Assembly (NCBI GenBank): GCA_030043285.1
Contig: JASHXZ010000553.1
Location: 1 to 5,065 of the forward strand
Length of the DNA stretch: 5,065 bases
Direction of reading: 5' to 3'
Source: Xanthobacteraceae bacterium
GTDB lineage: Bacteria > Pseudomonadota > Alphaproteobacteria > Rhizobiales > Xanthobacteraceae
The translations under genes were made by a program, and so were the position numbers. The notes beneath the pieces are model-generated. The model made no database searches. It saw only the letters and a list, made by a program, of their open reading frames with translations, and was not told the DNA's origin. Positions 1 through 5,065 of this stretch are shown piece after piece. The stretch's first letter is position 1; the number at the start of each line of letters is the position of its first letter.

Positions 1-3000
1 TCGAACAACGCGGTGGAATCCGTGCGCAGCATGCCGTGGGTTTCCATCATGTCGGCGACGGTGGCTGCCGCGGTCTGTTTCGATTCCTCGACCGCGCTGC
101 GGGTGGCATTGTGCAAGTCCTGCATGGTGCGGGTGATTGCCGTCTTGGCGGCATCGGCGACGCCCTGGGTGCCCTCCTGGAATTGGCCGAGCGTGCGGGT
201 GACCGCGGTGGTGGCGTTCTCACCGGCTTCGTTGATGAGCCGCGCGATCTCCTCGCTGTTGTCCATCATGGTCTGGGTGAAGACGAAACCCTTGGCCTCG
301 ATCGCCTTTACCGCCTGATCGGTGACGCGGCCGACTTCGACGGCGAATTGCTCGCCCTTGCCAGCCAACGCCGCGACCAGATCGCTCGATTTCTGATCGA
401 GCACCCGGCTGACCTCGCCGGACCTCTCGTCGAGCACCCGGCTGATCGCGCCGGATCGCTCGCCGAGCATCCGGTCCAACTCGCCGAATCGCTCGCCGAG
501 CACCCGGTTCAGTTCGCCGGATCGCTCGCCGAGCACGCGGTTCAAGTCGCCGGATTTCGCGTCGAGTATCCGGCTTATCTCGGTCGACCTCTCGTCGAGC
601 ACCCGGTTCATCTCGCCGGATTTCTCGTCGAGCGTGCGGGTCAGATCGCCGACCCGCTGGGTCACGGCGGCATGGATCTCGTCGGCGCGGCCGACGAGAT
701 TGCGGGCGATGTCGGCGCTGGTGGTGACGAGCGTACGCTGGGCGTCGCCGGCCGAACGGGTTATGGCGTCGCTACTGGAGCGCGCGGTCTGCGCCATGAG
801 TTCGGTCGCGTTGGTCGACGTGACCTTGACGGTTTCGCTCGCCGTGGTGGCGCTCTTGCTGATCGCGCTGCTGGCCGCAGCCGCGGTCTTGCTGACGAGG
901 TCGCTGGCCTGTGCCGCGCTCTTGCCGAGCAGATCGCTCGCCGTCGCGGTGGTTCGGCTGATGGTCTCGCTCAGCGAAGCGGCGCTCTTGCCGAGCGTAT
1001 CGCTGCTCGTCGTCGCGGTCCTGTCGATCGCGGCGATGGCGGCGGCGGTGCTCTTGCTGATGGTGCTGTTCAATGCCGCGGTGCTGCGGTCGAGCGAAGC
1101 GGTCGCTTCCGCGGAACTGCGATTCAAGGCTTCCGTCACCGCCGCGGTCGCGGTAACGCTCTTGCCCAGTGAATCGGTGGTGGTGGCGAGGAGCTGGGTG
1201 AGCGAGCGTTCGGCATCGGCCGAATTCGATTTGACCGCATCCGACAACGCAACCAGACGCGAATTGAGGAGATCGGCCGCGGCGCGGCTGTGCGTGTCCA
1301 TCTCGCGGATCACGGTTTCGGTGCGGCCGATCAGCAGCTGCTCGAGGTGCGTGATGCGGTCATCGAGTGCGCTGGCGACCTCCTTGGCGCCGCTGCCAAG
1401 CGTGGTGTCGATCGCGGCGACGCGCTCGCCAACCATCTCCGCCAGCATCTGGCCGCGGCTGTCGATGACGTTGGCGACGTCGCTGACGCGCTTGTCGACC
1501 GCGGCGACCACTTCCTTGCCGCCTTCGGCCAGCGTCTTGGCAATGTCCATGACGCGCGTCGACAGCGCCTCGGTAAGCGCCTCGGTGCGGGTGTCGAGGG
1601 TTTCCTGGAAGCGGGACAGCCGCTGGTCGAGCGAGGTGGTGACCTCGTTGGCGCGGTCGGTGACGCGATTATCGAACGTGTCGATGTAGCTGCGCATCGA
1701 CTCGGAAACGTCCTGCGTGCGGGCGCCGAGCCGCTCGACGAGTTCGGAGCCGTAGGTCTTCACGGTGCGGTCGAACTCGCTCAAATGCCGGGTGATCAGA
1801 TTGCCGAGCGTCTCCGAGTCGCGCGAGATCTTCTCGCCGAGTTCGACGCCGGAGTGGGTGAACATATCCTCGTAGGCGGCCAGCCGCGTCGCCAGCATCT
1901 CCTTCATGGCGTCGCTGCGCGAGGTGATGGCGGAGACGAGGTGCTCGGCGCTATCGCGCACCGAGTCGGTCATGTTGTTGCTGCGCGACACCATCGCGTC
2001 GGTGATGCGGTTGCCGGCCTGTTCGAGCTTGCTCGCCAATTCGCCGCCGCGCAGGTTCAGATCGAGCACGAGCGACTCGCCGGAGGTGCGCAGCGTCGAA
2101 TTGACCTCTTCGGCGCTGGCCGCGATCCGCTCGGCGATCTGGCTCGACGTGTCGACGATCGAATCGGTGAGTTCCTGCGAGCGGCTGACCATCATGTCGA
2201 CGGTGGCCAGCGCCTTTTCGGAGAACCCGTCGGTAACGCTGTCGAGACGCGCCGTGAGCATGTCTTCGATGCCCTGGGCAATCTCGGCAAATTCCTCGCC
2301 GATGTGATCGGTCTTGAAGCTCAAGCTCGAAGTGAGCCGGTCGCTAGCGGTCGCGATCGCGCGCGAGGTTTCGGCGCTGGTGTTCTCCAGCCGATCGAGC
2401 AGATCGCTGCCGCGCACCGAGAGTTGCTGAATCATATTGTCGCCGACCTCGCCGAGCGACAGCGTGATGTGCTCGCCCTTTTCGGCGAGCGAAAGGGTGA
2501 TGCGTTGTGCGGCGTCGTTGACCTGCTGGCCGACCAGATCGCTGATGGTCGACAGGTCCTGGGTCAGGTCGATGTGGACGTTGTTGATGGCGGAACGCAC
2601 CTGCTCGGCTTGGCCGACCAGCGTGTCGCGCTGATTGGCGAGATCCTGGATCAGGCCGCGGATACGCGCTTCGTTGTCGCCGTAGGTGCGGGCAAGCGCC
2701 GCGACTTCGTTCTGCACCAGCGTTTCCAATTCGCTGGCGCGCGCCAGCGCGCGCTCGACGCCATCGCCCATCGCCGCCACTTCGCGGCGGATCGCCTGGC
2801 CGACGCTGACGATGGAATCCTGGGCGACGCTCTCCGGCTCGGCGAGCCGCATGGCGACGCCCGCCATGGCCTGCGCGATCAGCCGCAATTCCTGGCCGCG
2901 CCAGGCCATATGCGCGACGCCGAAGAAGAAGATGATCGGCAATAGCGCGGCGGCGCCGAGGCCAAGCGCGATGGCGGCCAGCGAATGGCCCGGTCCGACC

Positions 3001-3398
3001 GCGGCATAAAAATCCGGAAGGTAGGCCCATGACAGCGCAAGACAGCCGACCGCCCAGGCGGCAGAGAATATTGCGGCGACGAAATAAGAGGTCCGCGACG
3101 GCCGGCGTTGCAGCGCCTGAAGAATCTGGCCGATCGATTGCCGATCGTCATTGGCGGCGCCGCGCCCCTGCACGCCAAGGTCGCGCGTGCCAACGGGGTC
3201 GGAGTCGAAGCGGTCGTGGAAGGACGGCTGCGGCGGGGCGGCAAGTCTGCGCTCGTCGTCATGGCCGCCACGCGGCTCGATGACGGGATCGATCGGATGC
3301 GCCGCCGGCTCCTCGTCGTCGCGAATGTTGAGCGCTTCCTGGATCGCCGAGAGTGCCGCCTCTGTCGGATCGATCGTCTTCTTCGGACTGTTCGCCAT
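1..3398 (-). CDS. Giant membrane-anchored hendecad coiled-coil protein, TipN/GPR-like polar scaffold (3' end outside window)
   Basis: The reading frame is open for 1132 codons and runs off the left edge. The start is fixed: ATG at 3398-3396 is preceded by an in-frame TAG (3429-3431) with no ATG, GTG or TTG between. Residues 1-104 are polar and acidic. Two hydrophobic helices follow, at about 106-126 and 141-163, flanked by RRPSR before and WRGQELR after, so both ends should be cytoplasmic with a short periplasmic loop. After Pro188 there is no proline, cysteine or tryptophan. From about residue 249 the chain is 11-residue repeats with a hydrophobic residue at positions 1 and 8. Known family: Caulobacter TipN and the Agrobacterium GPR/Sinorhizobium RgsE proteins share two N-terminal membrane helices plus a huge coiled coil, and annotation pipelines often call such repeats apolipoprotein-like. 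A role as polar growth or division scaffold is inferred from this architecture. An alternative is a generic coiled-coil envelope protein. The gene itself is near certain; the family assignment is moderate. Confidence 0.85.
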   Translation of the reverse strand, partial: MANSPKKTIDPTEAALSAIQEALNIRDDEEPAAHPIDPVIEPRGGHDDERRLAAPPQPSFHDRFDSDPVGTRDLGVQGRGAANDDRQSIGQILQALQRRPSRTSYFVAAIFSAAWAVGCLALSWAYLPDFYAAVGPGHSLAAIALGLGAAALLPIIFFFGVAHMAWRGQELRLIAQAMAGVAMRLAEPESVAQDSIVSVGQAIRREVAAMGDGVERALARASELETLVQNEVAALARTYGDNEARIRGLIQDLANQRDTLVGQAEQVRSAINNVHIDLTQDLSTISDLVGQQVNDAAQRITLSLAEKGEHITLSLGEVGDNMIQQLSVRGSDLLDRLENTSAETSRAIATASDRLTSSLSFKTDHIGEEFAEIAQGIEDMLTARLDSVTDGFSEKALATVDMMVSRSQELTDSIVDTSSQIAERIAASAEEVNSTLRTSGESLVLDLNLRGGELASKLEQAGNRITDAMVSRSNNMTDSVRDSAEHLVSAITSRSDAMKEMLATRLAAYEDMFTHSGVELGEKISRDSETLGNLITRHLSEFDRTVKTYGSELVERLGARTQDVSESMRSYIDTFDNRVTDRANEVTTSLDQRLSRFQETLDTRTEALTEALSTRVMDIAKTLAEGGKEVVAAVDKRVSDVANVIDSRGQMLAEMVGERVAAIDTTLGSGAKEVASALDDRITHLEQLLIGRTETVIREMDTHSRAAADLLNSRLVALSDAVKSNSADAERSLTQLLATTTDSLGKSVTATAAVTEALNRSSAEATASLDRSTAALNSTISKSTAAAIAAIDRTATTSSDTLGKSAASLSETISRTTATASDLLGKSAAQASDLVSKTAAAASSAISKSATTASETVKVTSTNATELMAQTARSSSDAITRSAGDAQRTLVTTSADIARNLVGRADEIHAAVTQRVGDLTRTLDEKSGEMNRVLDERSTEISRILDAKSGDLNRVLGERSGELNRVLGERFGELDRMLGERSGAISRVLDERSGEVSRVLDQKSSDLVAALAGKGEQFAVEVGRVTDQAVKAIEAKGFVFTQTMMDNSEEIARLINEAGENATTAVTRTLGQFQEGTQGVADAAKTAITRTMQDLHNATRSAVEESKQTAAATVADMMETHGMLRTDSTALF
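369..665 (-). repeat. 33-bp tandem repeat array, nine units, coding for hendecads
   Basis: Nine consecutive 33-bp units encode residues 912-1010 of the giant coiled-coil protein. In protein order they are VTQRVGDLTRT, LDEKSGEMNRV, LDERSTEISRI, LDAKSGDLNRV, LGERSGELNRV, LGERFGELDRM, LGERSGAISRV, LDERSGEVSRV and LDQKSSDLVAA. The middle seven (402-632) are closest to each other in DNA as well as protein, with consensus L-[DG]-E-[RK]-S-G-E-[LIMV]-[SN]-R-V. Adjacent near-identical units suggest recent duplication by unequal recombination or slippage. The frame is kept because each unit is 11 codons. Confidence 0.9.
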
Positions 3399-3409
3399 GT
3401 CGGTCGTCG

Positions 3410-3413
3410 CCTC
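3410..3413 (-). promoter_or_regulatory. Weak ribosome binding site of the giant coiled-coil gene
   Basis: On the minus strand GAGG lies 11 bases before the ATG at 3398. The match is short and the spacing long, so initiation may be weak or helped by mRNA structure. It is the only purine-rich stretch close to a start already fixed by the upstream stop codon. Confidence 0.4.
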
Positions 3414-3494
3414 GCGTGTTACGCCGGACTAGGGCGGCCCGAATTCCGGACCGCGCCACGAGCGCGTGATCGTTCAAGTGCTCAAGATGCCTGC

Positions 3495-3510
3495 GAGGGC
3501 CCCCGCCCTC
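3495..3510. repeat. Perfect 6-bp inverted repeat (GAGGGC-cccc-GCCCTC)
   Basis: GAGGGC at 3495-3500 and GCCCTC at 3505-3510 can form a GC-rich hairpin with a 4-base loop. It lies about 100 bp upstream of the coiled-coil gene, possibly in its 5' leader. There is no T-run, so an intrinsic terminator is unlikely. A regulator site or chance are both possible. Confidence 0.35.
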
Positions 3511-3579
3511 ATGTTGCACTCCCGTAGCCCATCCTATCGGGTTGGCATATCGAAGAAAACCGGCCCCGGTAACGTCCCT

Positions 3580-3594
3580 TTAATCATCGTTAAC
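3580..3594. promoter_or_regulatory. Candidate CtrA-like binding site (TTAA-N6-TTAAC)
   Basis: TTAA at 3580-3583 and TTAAC at 3590-3594 are separated by six bases. The canonical CtrA box of alphaproteobacteria is TTAA-N7-TTAAC, so the spacing is one base short. The second half sits inside the palindrome CGTTAACG (3588-3595). The site is about 185 bp from the coiled-coil gene start and about 330 bp from the Hpt start. Two TTAA motifs are notable in such GC-rich DNA, but the spacing makes the call tentative. Confidence 0.3.
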
Positions 3595-3723
3595 GGTTTG
3601 CTCACCATACCATCGACAAGCGCCGGACAGGAATGGTTTTGCCATCTTGATGCCGACAATGCGGCCGGCGTGCGGCCCCCCGCGCAAAAAAGCCGGATTG
3701 TGCCCGGTTCCCGACGTTGCGCG

Positions 3724-3732
3724 TGTGGATAA
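3724..3732 (-). promoter_or_regulatory. Perfect consensus DnaA box (TTATCCACA on the minus strand)
   Basis: The plus strand reads TGTGGATAA, the exact complement of the DnaA 9-mer TTATCCACA. It lies 190 bp before the Hpt start and 326 bp before the coiled-coil gene start. It is a single box: no cluster of boxes, AT-rich unwinding element or replication gene is present, so it is not an origin. DnaA also acts as a transcription factor in alphaproteobacteria, which is the likely relevance if the site is used. Confidence 0.45.
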
Positions 3733-3863
3733 GTGCTTCGGTGCTGGCCTCCGTAGGACTTTGCTCACCAGTCCGACGAAAGAAGGAGCCCCCAGCGGGC
3801 CGCGGGCTGCAAATTTTACGCAGTTTTTCCGGTAGCGGAGCCAAATTGCCATCTGCGCAAAGA

Positions 3864-3893
3864 CTTGCGGCGCAAGCCTGGAGCAAAGGCTTG
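3864..3893 (+). repeat. Two overlapping, mutually exclusive inverted repeats upstream of the Hpt gene
   Basis: CTTGCG-g-CGCAAG (3864-3876) is a perfect interrupted palindrome. CAAGCCT (3873-3879) also pairs with AGGCTTG (3887-3893) across a 7-base loop. Both use bases 3873-3876, so only one can fold at a time in RNA. The second arm ends about 20 bases before the Hpt ribosome binding site. This could be an RNA switch in the 5' leader, or the 13-bp palindrome could be an operator; neither is demonstrated. Confidence 0.35.
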
Positions 3894-3912
3894 GCTAAGC
3901 GGGCGGGCGCGG

Positions 3913-3917
3913 GGAGG
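3913..3917 (+). promoter_or_regulatory. Ribosome binding site of the Hpt gene
   Basis: GGAGG lies five bases before the ATG at 3923, close to an ideal Shine-Dalgarno sequence. It supports this start rather than later in-frame ATG codons. Confidence 0.75.
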
Positions 3918-3922
3918 GCGTT

Positions 3923-4309
3923 ATGGGTGCAGCAGGTTTGCGCGTGATCGCCGCGGCGCCGCGTCTGTGCGTCATCGATGAGGAACACCTCGGGCAGATG
4001 ACGTTCGGCGACCGCCGGCTGGAACGCGAAGTTTTGGAGATCTTTCGCCGTCAGGCTGCAATCATGCTCGGCCGTATCGGCGGCAGCGAACCGGCTGCCG
4101 CATCGATGGCGGTTCATACGCTCAAAGGCTCTGCGCGCGGCATTGGGGCGTGGCGCGTGGCACGGGCGGCAGAACGCCTGGAGCTAGCCCACGTCGACGC
4201 GGAACGCAGTGCGGCGCTCAGCGAACTCACCGCCGCTACCGCCGAGGTCCGCGCAGCCATTGATGCGCGTTTGGAAGATTATTCCACTCACGCCGCGGAC
4301 GGACGTTGA
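3923..4309 (+). CDS. Single-domain Hpt (histidine phosphotransfer) protein
   Basis: The 128-residue product is the size of one Hpt domain plus a short N-terminal lead. The diagnostic motif H-x-L-K-G-S is at His65-Thr-Leu-Lys68-Gly69-Ser70. His65 is the expected phosphorylation site, and Lys68 and Gly69 are the residues that pack beside it in the four-helix bundle. Helical segments flank the motif: about 31-52 (DRRLEREVLEIF...) before it and about 74-90 and 95-120 after it. There is no kinase or receiver domain and no signal peptide or membrane helix, so it should be a soluble relay between a hybrid kinase and a response regulator encoded elsewhere. It lacks the degenerate ATPase domain of ChpT, the best known alphaproteobacterial phosphotransferase. 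It is 125 bp upstream of the ferredoxin gene on the same strand; with that gap, co-transcription is uncertain. The Hpt call is strong; partners are unknown. Confidence 0.88.
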   Translation: MGAAGLRVIAAAPRLCVIDEEHLGQMTFGDRRLEREVLEIFRRQAAIMLGRIGGSEPAAASMAVHTLKGSARGIGAWRVARAAERLELAHVDAERSAALSELTAATAEVRAAIDARLEDYSTHAADGR

Positions 4310-4360
4310 TCTGTTCTCCTCGCCTGCACTGGCGCCGTCCGGCGTAAGCCTATAGATGTA

Positions 4361-4377
4361 AACCCGCCGGCCGGGTT
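4361..4377. repeat. Inverted repeat between the Hpt and ferredoxin genes (AACCCG-ccggc-CGGGTT)
   Basis: AACCCG (4361-4366) and CGGGTT (4372-4377) pair across a 5-base loop, 52 bases after the Hpt stop codon and 57 bases before the ferredoxin start. No T-run follows, so it is at best a weak or Rho-assisted stop signal, or a structure in the ferredoxin leader. A TATAGAT at 4351-4357, just before it, is a possible -10 element, but no -35 partner is visible. Confidence 0.35.
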
Positions 4378-4434
4378 CCTGCAGCGCATTCGCGCGCTGG
4401 ATCTGGCCGTCGACCCGCTCCTAACCATCCAGCC

Positions 4435-4755
4435 ATGGTCAAAATCACCTACATCGATCACGAAGGTACCGCGCGCACCGTTGAAGGCGAAGTCGGCGCG
4501 ACCGTCATGGAGACGGCGATCAAGCACGGCGTGCCCGGCATCGAGGCCGAATGCGGCGGCGCCTGCGCCTGCTCGACCTGCCACGTCTATATCGAGGAAG
4601 AGTGGCGCGAGAAGGTCGGTGAGCCATCGCCGATGGAAGAGGACATGCTCGATTTCGCCTTCGAGGTTAAGCCCAATTCGCGTCTGACATGCCAGATCAA
4701 GGTGCGCGACGATCTCGACGGCCTGACCGTGCGCACCCCGGAGCGTCAGGCCTGA
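4435..4755 (+). CDS. Adrenodoxin/putidaredoxin-type [2Fe-2S] ferredoxin
   Basis: The product has 106 residues, the usual length of this family. Four cysteines are placed as in vertebrate-type ferredoxins: Cys40, Cys46 and Cys49 in the cluster loop (C-x5-C-x2-C) and Cys86 after 36 more residues, which together should bind one [2Fe-2S] cluster. A fifth cysteine, Cys44, lies inside the loop and is not expected to be a ligand. The beta-rich N-terminus ([12 protein letters not shown]) and the acidic stretch 54-73, which in adrenodoxin contacts redox partners, also fit. It is a soluble one-electron carrier, probably for biosynthetic enzymes or cytochrome P450s; R. palustris has related palustrisredoxins. 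The reductase gene 165 bp downstream is the obvious electron donor. No Shine-Dalgarno sequence is visible before the ATG, yet the family N-terminus begins here, so translation may be weak or from a leaderless transcript. Confidence 0.95.
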   Translation: MVKITYIDHEGTARTVEGEVGATVMETAIKHGVPGIEAECGGACACSTCHVYIEEEWREKVGEPSPMEEDMLDFAFEVKPNSRLTCQIKVRDDLDGLTVRTPERQA

Positions 4756-4768
4756 GGTGCAGAGCACC
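4756..4768. repeat. Small hairpin directly after the ferredoxin stop codon (GGTGC-aga-GCACC)
   Basis: A perfect 5-bp stem with a 3-base loop begins at the base after the TGA. There is no T-run. It may protect the 3' end or be chance; a main terminator role is unlikely. Confidence 0.3.
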
Positions 4769-4814
4769 GAGCGAACAGGACGAATCCCGGCATTACTGGA
4801 ACAATTTCAATACC

Positions 4815-4832
4815 GCGCGGCTGCGCCCGCGC
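4815..4832 (+). terminator. Possible weak terminator between ferredoxin and reductase genes
   Basis: GCGCGG (4815-4820) pairs with CCGCGC (4827-4832) across a 6-base loop, followed by the pyrimidine tract TCTTCCCCTT. The stem is strong but the tail is not a true T-run. If it works, the reductase needs its own promoter in the 88 bases that follow. Confidence 0.25.
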
Positions 4833-4904
4833 TCTTCCCCTTGGGTAGCGAGCGCGCTAGACACTCGCCAACTTATCAGGACCGCATCCATTATCTTTTA
4901 GGAC

Positions 4905-5065
<161 letters not shown>

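Larger units (their letters stand above)
3399..3922. other. Divergent intergenic region between the coiled-coil gene and the Hpt gene
   Basis: This 524-bp stretch separates two genes transcribed away from each other, so it should hold both promoters. Open frames that cross it show no recognisable protein and overlap the flanking genes in other registers. It contains an inverted repeat (3495-3510), a CtrA-like site (3580-3594), a perfect DnaA box (3724-3732) and two overlapping inverted repeats just before the Hpt ribosome binding site (3864-3893). I found no GANTC methylation site and no convincing -35/-10 pair on either strand. It is less GC-rich in places, for example around 3575-3615 and 3808-3830, as promoters often are. 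Confidence 0.6.

Noticed and set aside
369..665. CRISPR-like array
   Set aside because: The 33-bp periodicity has no spacers. The units are contiguous codons inside one reading frame, each encoding one hendecad.
36..2945. Two long plus-strand open frames (36-1172 and 1290-2945) opposite the giant gene
   Set aside because: They lie in the exact antisense codon register. They stay open because the real gene almost never uses TTA, CTA or TCA codons. Their translations are mirror images of the hendecad repeats with no ribosome binding site or known domain.
2344..3271. Minus-strand frames at 2344-3030 and 2879-3271
   Set aside because: They lie inside the giant gene in other registers and are rich in Arg, Pro and Gly, as expected of shifted frames in GC-rich coding DNA.
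1..3398. Methyl-accepting chemotaxis protein, suggested by two N-terminal membrane helices and a long Ala/Ser/Thr-rich coiled coil
   Set aside because: The periplasmic loop is only about 14 residues, no HAMP domain follows, the period is 11 residues throughout, and the conserved chemoreceptor hairpin tip is not seen within 1132 residues.
3399..3922. Replication origin, because of the DnaA box
   Set aside because: Only one perfect box is present, with no box cluster, AT-rich unwinding region, or replication or partition gene beside it.
3602..4117. Minus-strand frame of 171 codons running from the intergenic region into the Hpt gene
   Set aside because: It overlaps a well-supported Hpt gene on the other strand, has no recognisable domain, and its composition is that of a shadow frame.
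4288..4767. Minus-strand frame of 159 codons opposite the ferredoxin
   Set aside because: It is antisense to an unmistakable ferredoxin gene with conserved cysteine ligands.

Overview
The window suggests a GC-rich alphaproteobacterium of the Hyphomicrobiales, probably of the Bradyrhizobium/Rhodopseudomonas group. The grounds are the strong G/C third-position bias, a giant two-membrane-helix coiled-coil protein of the TipN/GPR polar-growth type, an adrenodoxin-like [2Fe-2S] ferredoxin with a [10 protein letters not shown] cluster loop, and a ferredoxin-NADP+ reductase N-terminus of the thioredoxin-reductase-like class. The taxonomic placement is inference; no database was searched.

Layout. 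Bases 1-3398 (minus strand) hold the first 1132 codons of one very large gene, whose 3' end lies outside the window. It encodes a short cytoplasmic N-terminus, two membrane helices, and a proline-free rod built almost entirely of 11-residue (hendecad) repeats, about 78 in a row, with one visible 3-residue phase break. Nine adjacent units form a 33-bp tandem repeat at the DNA level. Bases 3399-3922 are a divergent intergenic region with no convincing gene. It carries a perfect 9-mer DnaA box, a CtrA-like TTAA-N6-TTAAC site and several inverted repeats. On the plus strand follow a single-domain Hpt phosphotransfer protein (3923-4309), a [2Fe-2S] ferredoxin (4435-4755), and the first 48 codons of a ferredoxin-NADP+ reductase (4921 to the window end).

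How the genes may work together. The ferredoxin and reductase look like a redox pair: NADPH to FAD to [2Fe-2S] to unknown acceptors. The Hpt protein would pass phosphoryl groups between unlinked histidine kinases and response regulators. The giant protein is best read as a polar scaffold for unipolar growth or division. The shared upstream region, with candidate DnaA and CtrA sites, makes cell-cycle control of the scaffold and/or the Hpt gene an idea worth testing. No complete undescribed system is evident; the most unusual item is the very long, nearly uninterrupted hendecad rod and its internal changes in composition.
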